Assembly: GCA_035495555.1 (NCBI GenBank)
Contig: DATJFQ010000098.1
Location: 27,563 to 91,562 of the forward strand
Reading direction: 5' to 3'
DNA: 64,000 bases
Source of the DNA: DATJFQ01 sp035495555
GTDB taxonomy: Bacteria > Acidobacteriota > Vicinamibacteria > Vicinamibacterales > 2-12-FULL-66-21
Part shown: positions 8,997-17,710 of the stretch, in pieces
Position numbering within the stretch: the first letter of the stretch is position 1
Layout of the letters: the number at the start of each line of letters is the position of its first letter
Made by a program: the position numbers and the translations under genes
Notes under the pieces: generated by a model
Databases searched by the model: none
What the model saw: only the letters and a program-made list of their open reading frames with translations
Told to the model about the DNA's origin: nothing

Positions 8997-9014
8997 GCAG
9001 GCCTGAAGGCCTGC
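8997..9014. repeat. small palindromic hairpin (REP-like) GCAGGCC-TGAA-GGCCTGC
   Basis: A perfect 7-bp stem with a TGAA loop, followed by the word CGCTACGGC. A second imperfect inverted repeat at 25909-25948 contains the same CGCTACGGC, so both may belong to one dispersed extragenic palindrome family. No T-tract, so not an obvious terminator. Confidence 0.55.
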
Positions 9015-9065
9015 GCTACGGCGGCCGCGCACTACGCGCCGCATGGGTAGCCCCCGCAACGCATG

Positions 9066-9135
9066 CCGCAGTCCGCACGCCGCACCCCGCAGCCCGCACG
9101 CCGCAGGCCCGCACGCCCCACACCGCACGCCCACG
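9066..9135 (+). repeat. CCGCANN heptad tandem array
   Basis: Ten consecutive 7-bp units (CCGCAGT, CCGCACG, CCGCACC, CCGCAGC, CCGCACG, CCGCAGG and drifted copies) sit in the 190-bp gap between the lipoprotein gene and the second BNR/VPS10-like gene. The phase is kept for the full 70 bp. Direct repeats only, with no inverted arm. Confidence 0.85.
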
Positions 9136-9173
9136 TTCGCGGTAAACTCCCCCTGCTCCAAGGAGGACGGTTC

Positions 9174-12100
9174 ATGCGACGTGCGCTCATCCCGGTTGCC
9201 GCAATCGCGGCGGCAGCCGGTCTCACCCTGCCACTCGGCGCCAGCCAGGCGACCCCAGCCACACAGACATCCACCTCGCCGCTCGATCAAGCGGTCGCGG
9301 CGGCCTATCACTGGCGCAGCATCGGGCCGCTGCGCGCGGGCCGATCGATTGCGGTCAGCGGCGTGAAAGGCCGCCCGAAGGAAGCGTATTCGGGGCAGAC
9401 CGGCGGCGGCTTGTGGAAGACGGTGGACGGCGGCGACACTTGGACGCCCGTGACGGACGGCCAGGTCCACAGCAGCTCGGTCGGCGCGGTCGCGGTCTCC
9501 GAGTCGAACCCCGACGTCGTCTACATCGGGATGGGCGAATCGTGCATTCGCGGCAACATCCAGCCGGGCGACGGCGTCTACAAATCGGCCGACGCGGGCA
9601 AGACGTGGACGCACATCGGGTTCGACCAGTCCGACGCGATATCGCGGATCCGCGTGCACCCCACGAATCCCGACATCGTGTTCGTCGCAGACTTCGGCAA
9701 GTACAGCGTGCCGAGCGATGAGCGCGGCGTCTACAAGAGCACCGACGGGGGGAAGACCTGGAAACGGGTGCTGTTCCGCAACGACAAGACGGGCGCCGTC
9801 GACATCGCGATCGATCGCAGGAACCCGAGCGTGATGTTCGCGGCGCTGTGGGAGGCGTATCGCGTCGAGTATCAGATGTCGAGCGGCGGTTCCGGCAGCG
9901 GGCTCTTCAAGTCGACCGACGGCGGCGACACCTGGACGGAAATCACGCGTGCCCAGGGCCTTCCCGCCGGCGTCGACGGGAAGATCGGCGTCGCCATCTC
10001 GGGCGCGGACTCGAACCGGATCTACGCGCTCATCGAAAACGAGCACGGCGGGCTGTTTTCCTCGGATGACGCGGGCGCAACCTGGAAGCTCGCGAACGAC
10101 GGCCGCAACATCCGCCAGCGCGCGTTCTACTACACGCACGTGATCGCGGACCCCGTGAACAAAGACGAAGTCTACGTCGGCAACGTCGGTATGTTCTGGT
10201 CGAAGGACGGCGGAAAGACGATGGTGAACTTCGCCGGCGGCGACTCACACGATTTGTGGGTCGACCCGGACGACACCAACCACATCGTCCATGCGAACGA
10301 CAGCGGCGGCGCCGTGTCGTTCAACGCGCAGGCGGCCCAGCGCACGTGGTCGTCGCGCGACTACCCGACCGGGCAGTTCTACCACGTGATCTCGACGAAG
10401 CACGTGCCGTACGACGTGTGCGGCGCCCAGCAGGACAGCAGCACGATCTGCGTGGCCAGCAATACCAATCTCGGCGCCGGCGGCCGCGGGTTCGGACGCG
10501 GCAACGTCCACGAGCCCTATACCGCCGGCGGCGCAGAACCCGGATACATCGCGCCGGATCCGCTCGATCCCGACATCATCTATGCGGGCGGCAACAACGG
10601 CTCCTTCCTCACCCGCCTCGATCGGCGGACCAACAACGAGCGGGAGGTGAACCCGTATCCGCGCGAGTTCTCCGGCGAAGCGTCGAAGGACGTCGTCGAG
10701 CGCTGGCAATGGACGTATCCGATCATCTTCTCGCAGGCGGATCCGCACGTGCTCTTCGCGTCGTCGCAGCACGTGTGGCGGACGCGCGATGGCGGCGTCA
10801 CATGGGAGCGGATCAGCGGCGATCTCACGCGGCACGATCCGAAAACGATGCAGGATTCGGGGGGACCGATCACGCACGACATGAACAGCCCTGAGATTTA
10901 CGCGACGGTGTTCGCGCTCGGCCCGGGAAAGAAGAACGTCGACGTGCTCTGGGCAGGTTCGGACGACGGGTTGATCAACGTCACGCGCGACGGCGGGAAG
11001 ACCTGGACCAACGTGACGCCCAAAGAGATGCCCGACCTCGGCCGTGTGAGCATCATCGATGCGTCCGCCTTCGATGACGGGACGGCGTATGTCGCGGTAA
11101 AGAAGCCGTTGCTGAACGACTTCGCGCCATACATCTTCCGCACGCACGACTTCGGCGCCACGTGGACGAAGATCGTCAACGGGATCGGCGCCGGCGACTA
11201 CGTCCATGCCGTCCGTGAGGACCCGGCCCGGAAGGGACTGCTCTACGCCGGCACGCAGCACGGGTTCTACATCTCCTACGACGACGGCGATCACTGGTCG
11301 ATGTTCAACCCCGGGCTGCCGAACGCGCAGGTGTCGGACATCTGGGTCGAGGCGAACTCCATCGCGGTCTCCACGCACGGACGCGGGTTCTACGTGCTCG
11401 ACGACATCGCGCCGCTGCGTCAGGCAGGGACCGCGACCGCGTCGAATGGTTTTACGCTCTACAAGCCGGCTGACGTCATCCGCACGGGCGGCCCTGCGAC
11501 CATCAGTTATCTGCTGACCAAACCGGCGGAAACACTGACGGTGGAGATCCTCGACGGCAAGGGTGACGTCGTCCAGACCATCCCCGGCCGGAAGCCGGAG
11601 GAGGGGCGCGGTGGACGAGGACGCGGCGAGGGCGACCCGGCCGCGCAAGGCGGCGGGCGCGGCCGCGGCGGGAATCCGACGGCGCCCATGAACACCGGCT
11701 TCAATCGCGTAATGTGGAATCTCGATTACCCGAGCGCCGTTACCTTCCCGAACATGATCCTGTGGGGCGCCACGACGAACGGCCCGATGGCGCTGCCGGG
11801 GACGTATCAGGTGAAGCTCACCGTGGACGGCGTGTCGCAGACGCAGCCGATCACGATCGTGAAGCACCCGCTGCGCGATACATCGGACGCCGCACTGCAG
11901 GAGCAGTTCGACCTCGCGATGCAGATCCGCGACAAGGTCAGCGAAGCGAACCAGGCGGTGATCGAGATCCGCCGGATCAAGGACGCCGTGGCGGACCGCC
12001 TGAAGAAATCCGACAAGCGCGAGCTGAAACTGGTGGGCGACCGTCTCGTGGCGGCGTTGTCAGCCGTCGAGCAGGACGTCTATCAGGTGAAGAACCAGAG

Positions 12101-12350
12101 CGGCCAGGATCCCCTCAACTTCCCGATCAAGACGAACAACCGTCTCGCGTCGCTGCTCGGCATGACGGAGCGCGGCGAGGGTCCGCCAACCAAAAATATC
12201 TACCCGATCTTCGAGGACCTGAAGAAGGAGCTCAAAGGCGAAACCGACAGATTGAACGCGGTCTATGGGAACGAGCTGAAGGCCTTCAATATCGAGGTGA
12301 CGAACGCCGGCCTGGAGCCTGTGCAAGCCGGCTCTACCAGTGGAAAGTGA
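9174..12350 (+). CDS. exported BNR/VPS10-like beta-propeller protein (second paralogue)
   Basis: A ~1058-residue exported protein, paralogous to the one at 4486. It has a signal peptide (ALIPVAAIAAAAGLTLPLGA) and then BNR motifs (GGDTWTPV, AGKTWTHI, GGKTWKRV, GGDTWTEI, GGVTWERI, GGKTWTNV, FGATWTKI, DGDHWSMF). A Gly/Arg-rich linker (EEGRGGRGRGEGDPAAQGGG) separates the propeller part from a C-terminal sandwich and helical tail. The family includes sortilin-type VPS10 domains and sialidase-like hydrolases; no catalytic residues can be assigned. ATG 9174 follows a strong AAGGAGG with 7-bp spacing. Coding-like sequence upstream of it in this frame is the heptad repeat and should not be included. 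Confidence 0.87.
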   Translation: MRRALIPVAAIAAAAGLTLPLGASQATPATQTSTSPLDQAVAAAYHWRSIGPLRAGRSIAVSGVKGRPKEAYSGQTGGGLWKTVDGGDTWTPVTDGQVHSSSVGAVAVSESNPDVVYIGMGESCIRGNIQPGDGVYKSADAGKTWTHIGFDQSDAISRIRVHPTNPDIVFVADFGKYSVPSDERGVYKSTDGGKTWKRVLFRNDKTGAVDIAIDRRNPSVMFAALWEAYRVEYQMSSGGSGSGLFKSTDGGDTWTEITRAQGLPAGVDGKIGVAISGADSNRIYALIENEHGGLFSSDDAGATWKLANDGRNIRQRAFYYTHVIADPVNKDEVYVGNVGMFWSKDGGKTMVNFAGGDSHDLWVDPDDTNHIVHANDSGGAVSFNAQAAQRTWSSRDYPTGQFYHVISTKHVPYDVCGAQQDSSTICVASNTNLGAGGRGFGRGNVHEPYTAGGAEPGYIAPDPLDPDIIYAGGNNGSFLTRLDRRTNNEREVNPYPREFSGEASKDVVERWQWTYPIIFSQADPHVLFASSQHVWRTRDGGVTWERISGDLTRHDPKTMQDSGGPITHDMNSPEIYATVFALGPGKKNVDVLWAGSDDGLINVTRDGGKTWTNVTPKEMPDLGRVSIIDASAFDDGTAYVAVKKPLLNDFAPYIFRTHDFGATWTKIVNGIGAGDYVHAVREDPARKGLLYAGTQHGFYISYDDGDHWSMFNPGLPNAQVSDIWVEANSIAVSTHGRGFYVLDDIAPLRQAGTATASNGFTLYKPADVIRTGGPATISYLLTKPAETLTVEILDGKGDVVQTIPGRKPEEGRGGRGRGEGDPAAQGGGRGRGGNPTAPMNTGFNRVMWNLDYPSAVTFPNMILWGATTNGPMALPGTYQVKLTVDGVSQTQPITIVKHPLRDTSDAALQEQFDLAMQIRDKVSEANQAVIEIRRIKDAVADRLKKSDKRELKLVGDRLVAALSAVEQDVYQVKNQSGQDPLNFPIKTNNRLASLLGMTERGEGPPTKNIYPIFEDLKKELKGETDRLNAVYGNELKAFNIEVTNAGLEPVQAGSTSGK

Positions 12351-12362
12351 CAGCGACGCAAC

Positions 12363-12446
12363 CACACAACTCCGAACTGCGCAAGGCGGTTTCTGTTTTG
12401 GGAATTGACGCCTCGAGTAGTTGGTAGTTGCGAAGTTGCGAAGTTG
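12363..12446. repeat. imperfect inverted repeat between convergent genes
   Basis: The gap between the convergent BNR/VPS10-like and GH27 genes contains ACAACTCCGAACTGCGCAA and, further on, TTGCGAAGTTGCGAAGTTGT, which are imperfect complements. The right arm shows 8-bp direct repetition (GCGAAGTT). It could act as a weak bidirectional terminator, but there is no clear T-run. Confidence 0.45.
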
Positions 12447-14498
12447 TCACTGCGCCAGTGTCAGCAGTACGACGCCATGCGTCGGGACCGTCGCGGTGAA
12501 GGTCCCATCCTTCACCGTACCTCCATCCTCGTGCGTCCAGGGATAATGCACCTTCGCGTTTGCTGACGCACCGACATCGGCGGTCCTCACCGAAACCGGC
12601 GCGTCGACCGGCCCACGATTGAAGAGGCCGACCGCCGTGCGGCCATCCGCCAGCGGCCGTGCCCAGACCTCGGTCCAGCCGTCGCTCGTCACGCGGTGCG
12701 CGGCCTTGCCGAGCGGGTCCTGATCGATCGCGATCACCTCGCGGTTGCCGAGCAGGTCGCGCGTGAAGTCGTCGATTTGCGACAGGTCGGCCCCGATCAG
12801 CAGCGGCGCCGCCTGCAAGGCCCACAACGAAATGTGTGTGAGCTGCTCGTCATAGGTGAGGTTCGTCGGCCGCGGTGGATCGATCCGCCCCCACCCGAGA
12901 TGGCCGACCACGAGCATGTCGGTGTCGTTCCAGTGCCCGGGTCCGGCGTACTGCTCGTGCCCGGTTTGCTGGAAACCGATCGACGACATGGACGGCCAGG
13001 TATCGGTGATGTCGCCGGTCACGCGCCAGAGATTCCCGCCGACCTCGGCGCCCCATTCCCAGACGTTTCCCCATCCGTACTGGCAGAGCGAGAAGACGAA
13101 GTCGCGATCGAGCGCGTCCAGAACGCCACGCATGACTTTGTACGGCTTCTCCAACGCATCGCGCGGGGCGTTCCGATCGCGCGGTTCCACCTCGCTGTAC
13201 GCGCACCAGTCGTATTTGATGTAGTCGAACCCCCACTTCGCCCACGTGCGGGCGTCCTGCGCTTCGTGCTGGTAACTCCCCGCGAGTCCCTGACAGGTCG
13301 CCGGGCCTGGGCCCGAATAGATGCCCGCCTTCAATCCCTTCGCGTGGATGTAATCGACGAGCCCTTTCATGTCCGGAAATTTCTCGTTGGTGAGGATCTC
13401 CCCGTCGGGCGCGCGCCCGGCAGCCCGGTCGTTGCGGCCGTTCGGACCCTTGTGCCACCCGGCCTCCCAGGCGTCGTCGATGTTGATGTAGGTATAGCCT
13501 TGCGCGGCGAGGCCGCTGCTGACCATCGCGTCAGCCGCGGCGCGGACATGGTCCGCGGTGACGTTGCCGCCCCACACGTTCCACGAGTTCCACCCGAGCG
13601 GCGGCGTGAGCGCGAGCGCGTGATGGCCGCCGACGATCGTGATGACCGCACTGCTCGTCTGTCCGGCCGCGTTGCGAACCGTTACCGGCACGTCCGTGCG
13701 TCCGGCGGACTGGAGCGATCCGGTAATGATGCCGGTCGTCGGGTCGAGCGTCAGTCCAGGCGGCAGGTTCTTCGCGGAGAAGGTCAGCTCGCCGGCGCCC
13801 GACGCCGGAATGCGGAACAGGAACGGACGGCCCGGCGTGGCTCCGGTAATACGCGGGAAGTTGATCATCGGGGCGGCGCTGCGGCTCGGGGCAATGCGCG
13901 GCGGCGGCCCGCTTCGATGCACCACCATCGGCCCGTGCTCGCCCGGTCTCATGATGAGGAGCGCGCCGCCCCATTCCGCCGTATCGTTCCCGGTTCCGTC
14001 GTTCGCATCGTTCATGGCGAGCACGAGCGAACGGGCGCCGGCGAGGTCGATCGAGACCGGTTTCGGCGCGGCACCGCCGCGCATGAGGCCGCTGTCGAAC
14101 ACCTTCTTGCCATCGACCCACGCGCCGAACAGGACGCTGCCGGACCCGGCCGCGACCGAGTCGTCCAACGCGACGACCGCATCGAATCGCACCGCCTGAC
14201 CACCCAGGGCGAGTTCGATGGCGCCGTCGGAGACGAGCGGGAGCGCATGCGCGTAAGTTGCGCCGCCGAGCGAGACTTTCAGGGGCGGCGGCGTTCCTGT
14301 CTGCCCCCGCGGGAGCCGCGGACGGCGGAGGGCCTCCTTCGAGAGATCGAGCGAATCGATCCAGAACCCGTTCGACGGCGCATCGGATCGCTGCAGCGTC
14401 GCGGCGTCCTGCGCGGAGATCCCGATGGTCATCACGGCGGCAACGGCGATAGATACACCGGCGGCCGCGCAAGCGATGGGCACGTGCATTCGGATCAT
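12447..14498 (-). CDS. secreted GH27 alpha-galactosidase with NPCBM-like and Ig-like domains
   Basis: A 683-residue secreted glycosidase predicted to release terminal alpha-galactose. Order of parts: signal peptide (1-30), NPCBM-like carbohydrate-binding domain (about 40-190), putative Ig fold (about 210-290, TPGRPFLFRIPASG ... GLTLDPTTGIITG), the GH27 TIM barrel (about 295-590) and a C-terminal beta domain. Catalytic motifs are clear: PLGWNSWN at 300-307, YTYINIDDAW at 336-345, nucleophile Asp430 in YIKYDWC, and WNDTDML with Asp527 as acid/base. The disulfide-type Cys402 and Cys432 are also present. It is convergent with the upstream BNR/VPS10-like gene and divergent from the M48 gene at 14618. 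Plant galactomannan or galacto-oligosaccharide use is inference. Confidence 0.95.
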   Translation of the reverse strand: MIRMHVPIACAAAGVSIAVAAVMTIGISAQDAATLQRSDAPSNGFWIDSLDLSKEALRRPRLPRGQTGTPPPLKVSLGGATYAHALPLVSDGAIELALGGQAVRFDAVVALDDSVAAGSGSVLFGAWVDGKKVFDSGLMRGGAAPKPVSIDLAGARSLVLAMNDANDGTGNDTAEWGGALLIMRPGEHGPMVVHRSGPPPRIAPSRSAAPMINFPRITGATPGRPFLFRIPASGAGELTFSAKNLPPGLTLDPTTGIITGSLQSAGRTDVPVTVRNAAGQTSSAVITIVGGHHALALTPPLGWNSWNVWGGNVTADHVRAAADAMVSSGLAAQGYTYINIDDAWEAGWHKGPNGRNDRAAGRAPDGEILTNEKFPDMKGLVDYIHAKGLKAGIYSGPGPATCQGLAGSYQHEAQDARTWAKWGFDYIKYDWCAYSEVEPRDRNAPRDALEKPYKVMRGVLDALDRDFVFSLCQYGWGNVWEWGAEVGGNLWRVTGDITDTWPSMSSIGFQQTGHEQYAGPGHWNDTDMLVVGHLGWGRIDPPRPTNLTYDEQLTHISLWALQAAPLLIGADLSQIDDFTRDLLGNREVIAIDQDPLGKAAHRVTSDGWTEVWARPLADGRTAVGLFNRGPVDAPVSVRTADVGASANAKVHYPWTHEDGGTVKDGTFTATVPTHGVVLLTLAQ

Positions 14499-14529
14499 GC
14501 CGCGGATTGTAATGCGCTCGGGGGAAATT

Positions 14530-14609
14530 GCAGATTTCGGGTTGCAGATTGCGGATTGATTGCTAATTTCCTAATCAATCTCGAATCTGCAATCTACAAT
14601 CTGCACTCG
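14530..14609. repeat. heptad inverted repeat GCAGATT / GCAATCT
   Basis: The left arm has GCAGATT, TCGGGTT, GCAGATT, GCGGATT; the right arm has CGAATCT, GCAATCT, ACAATCT, all on a 7-bp period. The arms are complementary and flank an AT-rich loop, so a long hairpin can form in the divergent promoter region of the GH27 and M48 genes, ending 8 bp before the M48 ATG. Confidence 0.85.
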
Positions 14610-14617
14610 CCACAGCG

Positions 14618-17600
14618 ATGCAGTACCAGCCAATCGCCATCGTCGCGGTCCTCGTCCCGGCACTCGTTCCTGCGGTCTGGTGGGGCGTCGAGACGCACCG
14701 GCTCCTGCGTCGTCCGGACGATCCGCTGCTGCCCGAGCGGCTGCTCGCGGCACGCCGCCGCGCGGCGGTCGTCCTCATGTTCTCGTTGGGCATCATCGCC
14801 GGCGTGAAGACGATCGCCCTGTGGTGGGCCGTACCGTTCGCGCTCGTGAGCCGCGCCGCGGCCGGGTTCCGGCTTCGGCGGCGGCTCTATGAGGAGACCT
14901 GGGGATTCTGGACCATGGTCTCGTTCGCGACCCGGCTGATCGTCGGCGTCTACGGCTTTCATCTCACCTTACTTGCGCTCCCGTTCATCGTCTCTGCGGC
15001 GGGCCGGCACGTGTGGCTGGCATCCGGGTTCGCGGCGGCAGTGCTGCTCGCCTGGGCGCACTGGTACTCGCCGCTGCTGCGTGTGCTGCTCCGTACGGCG
15101 CCCGTGGGCGACGAAACGCTGGTGCGCGCCTTCTCTGATCTCGTCGCGCGCGCCGGCGTCGCAGCCCCGCGATTCGAGTCCGTGGACATGCGTGGAGGAT
15201 CGCTGACGAACGCCATCGCGCTGGCGGCGCTGAACGGATCGTCCGTGGTGTTCACCTCCCCGCTGCTCGAGCGGTTGCAGACCGACGAGATCGTCGCGAT
15301 TGCCGCGCACGAGATCGCGCACCTGGAGTACTACTCGCCGCGACGCCTGTGGCAGTACCGGCTCGTCCAGTGGTCGCTCATTCTCATCGGCGCGTTCGCG
15401 TTCCGCTTCTGGCCCGCCAGCCTGCCGGCATGGGAGCAGGCCTTCGTCTGGTTCGCGCTCATTGTCGCGATGCTCGGATGGCGCGCCCGCAGACGCCAGC
15501 AGAACGAGACGGAGAGCGACCGCCGCGCGGTCGGACTGACCGGCACACCAGACGCGCTTGCGCGAGGCCTGACGAAGCTGAACACGTTCGCGCGCCTGCC
15601 CCGCCGATGGGACGCCGCGTTCGAGCGCCGCGCCACGCATCCGAGCCTCGCGCGACGCATTCGGGACATCTACGCAGCCGCCGGCGTGACGCCGGTCACC
15701 CGCGACATCGCCGAAGTCTTCGTCAGCGAAGCGACGGCCACTCGCGTCACCTTCGGGCCCGACGAACTGCGGTGGGCCCGCGACGGCGCACAGCACCACC
15801 TGCGCTACGGCGCGCTTTCGGAACTTCGCGTGCTGGCCCGCCGCGGCGACACGGCACTGCTCGTCGCTGCCGACCGGTTCGGACATCGCTGGGAAATGCC
15901 GCTCGACGCGGCCGACATCGGGCGTGCGCAATCCGTCCTCGACACGGTCGACGTTCATCTCGTCGCGCACGAACCGCCGCCGACAATCAGTGGCGCGGCA
16001 CGATGGGCCGCCTTCCTGGCCGCGCTGCTCGCCTTGACTTCGGGCCAGTTCGGGTATGCACTGGTGGCGCTCCTGACGAGTGTGGCCGCCAGCACGCGCC
16101 TGTTAGCCGCAACGGCGGTAGCATCCGCCGCGGCCGGCGTGATCGCGATTCGCGACGGCAGAGTCGAGCGGGGCATCGGGTTCCTGGCCATCGCCGCGAT
16201 ATTCGGCCTCTTCACGATCCTGTACAGGCGCGGCGTGAGCAATCCGCTGGATCGACGCGCGCTCGCGATGATGACCGTGGCGACCGCGCTCGCGCTCCTC
16301 CTGATCCTCGACAACGGCATCGGCGCTTACAGGCTGCATCAGGCTGCCCGCTCAGTGCCCGACGCCGCGATCCTTCTGCTCGCGACCGCGGCGGCGATCC
16401 GCGTGACGGCGCGGCGGCGCGCGACGCGGTACGCGGTGCTGCTGCTCGCGCTCGCCGGTCTCGGCCTCGCATTTGCCGGTTCGTCCGCGTACGTGAACGG
16501 CTTCGTGAACGACCCGATGCTGGTGCGCGCACCGGCGCTCGAGGCTGTCCACATCACCGCCGCTCCCCTCGCGACCATGGCTGTGCCATTCGATCCGTCG
16601 GACCTCACGTTGTCGCCCGACGGCACCCGCGTCATGCTGTGGCGCGACGAGGAAGAGGTCACCGATCAACCGGGCAACGACTGGACGGTGCAGATCGGTA
16701 CCGTGGGCGGCAATCTCTCTCGTACGAAGGCGGACGATGCCGTGTTCCTGCCAGGTGGAGAGGTGCTCGCGGTCGCGTTCGACGCGGAGGGCGCGGAACT
16801 TCGGAAGAGCGTTGCCGGCGCCGCGCCGTCGTGGCGGACGCGCGCGACCGGAATCGTCGCGGGCAGACTGACGGTTGACGGCGGCGGGCACCACTGGACG
16901 ATTGTCGGCTGGGACGGCCGACAGCAGCCCGTCAAGGGCACCGGCACGGTGGGGACGACGCAGATAGATGTCGCCCGGTGGTCAGCCGTCCCCGGGATTC
17001 GCTACACCAACGTCGCATCGACCGGTGGAATCGCGACGGTGCTCGAGCAGCATTACCGGAGGTCGCCCGTTTCGTGGACGTTGGCGCGATGGGGGCTGCA
17101 GCTGCCGTACGAATCGCACACACGCGTGTGGCGGCTGGATGGCCACGGGCGGACCCTGGTGGCCGACTCCGAGCTGCAGATCGCGTGCGCGGCTGCCGTG
17201 GCGCCCGACGCGTTCACCTGCGCCGCATACGACGGCACGCGAACACGCATCTCAACGCTCGCGATCACCTCCGGCCGGATCCTTCCGCTTGCGATCGTGC
17301 GCGGACGATTCACACCGTTTGTCGCGCACGCCGCGGCCGGATGGCTCACCGGCTGGCGCGACCGGTCCCCGGTGGCGATCCGGCTCGATCCGCTGACCGC
17401 GTATGACGTGCCGGTCAATCAGGGAGAGTACGTACGCAGCATTGCGGGTGCTGGCGATCGTCTCGCGGCGATCGAATCCAACGGCGATCACTCGAGGATT
17501 GCCGTCTACGCGCTCCCGACGAGCGCCGCCGGAGCTACCCACGCGCGAGCGGGGCGCCCCGCCCGCCTGCGCGTCCCTTATTTCGAGCGCTTCCCGCGAC

Positions 17601-17710
17601 CGGAACCGGCGGTCATCGCGCGTGGCGACGGCGCGGCCGATGCCATGTCGTTCCAATTCATCAGCGCGTTGAACACGAGGTTGAATTCGCCGTGGTTCTG
17701 CCAGCGGTAG
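14618..17710 (+). CDS. M48-type membrane metalloprotease with extra helices and a C-terminal propeller-like domain
   Basis: 1030 residues. The first ~340 residues form an M48 peptidase: several transmembrane helices, the zinc site HEIAH at 231-235, and ESDRRAVG near 300, whose Glu would be the third ligand. This layout is shared with HtpX/BlaR1-type proteases. After it come about six more helices (roughly 440-640), then about 370 residues of beta-rich sequence with repeated motifs (LTLSPDGTRVMLW, GEVLAVAFD, GRLTVDGGGHHWTIVGW) that look like a WD/YVTN-like propeller, presumably outside the membrane. No cytoplasmic regulator gene is adjacent. The 3' end overlaps the convergent M14 gene by 133 bp. 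Protease assignment is firm; the role and the propeller assignment are inference. Confidence 0.82.
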   Translation: MQYQPIAIVAVLVPALVPAVWWGVETHRLLRRPDDPLLPERLLAARRRAAVVLMFSLGIIAGVKTIALWWAVPFALVSRAAAGFRLRRRLYEETWGFWTMVSFATRLIVGVYGFHLTLLALPFIVSAAGRHVWLASGFAAAVLLAWAHWYSPLLRVLLRTAPVGDETLVRAFSDLVARAGVAAPRFESVDMRGGSLTNAIALAALNGSSVVFTSPLLERLQTDEIVAIAAHEIAHLEYYSPRRLWQYRLVQWSLILIGAFAFRFWPASLPAWEQAFVWFALIVAMLGWRARRRQQNETESDRRAVGLTGTPDALARGLTKLNTFARLPRRWDAAFERRATHPSLARRIRDIYAAAGVTPVTRDIAEVFVSEATATRVTFGPDELRWARDGAQHHLRYGALSELRVLARRGDTALLVAADRFGHRWEMPLDAADIGRAQSVLDTVDVHLVAHEPPPTISGAARWAAFLAALLALTSGQFGYALVALLTSVAASTRLLAATAVASAAAGVIAIRDGRVERGIGFLAIAAIFGLFTILYRRGVSNPLDRRALAMMTVATALALLLILDNGIGAYRLHQAARSVPDAAILLLATAAAIRVTARRRATRYAVLLLALAGLGLAFAGSSAYVNGFVNDPMLVRAPALEAVHITAAPLATMAVPFDPSDLTLSPDGTRVMLWRDEEEVTDQPGNDWTVQIGTVGGNLSRTKADDAVFLPGGEVLAVAFDAEGAELRKSVAGAAPSWRTRATGIVAGRLTVDGGGHHWTIVGWDGRQQPVKGTGTVGTTQIDVARWSAVPGIRYTNVASTGGIATVLEQHYRRSPVSWTLARWGLQLPYESHTRVWRLDGHGRTLVADSELQIACAAAVAPDAFTCAAYDGTRTRISTLAITSGRILPLAIVRGRFTPFVAHAAAGWLTGWRDRSPVAIRLDPLTAYDVPVNQGEYVRSIAGAGDRLAAIESNGDHSRIAVYALPTSAAGATHARAGRPARLRVPYFERFPRPEPAVIARGDGAADAMSFQFISALNTRLNSPWFCQR

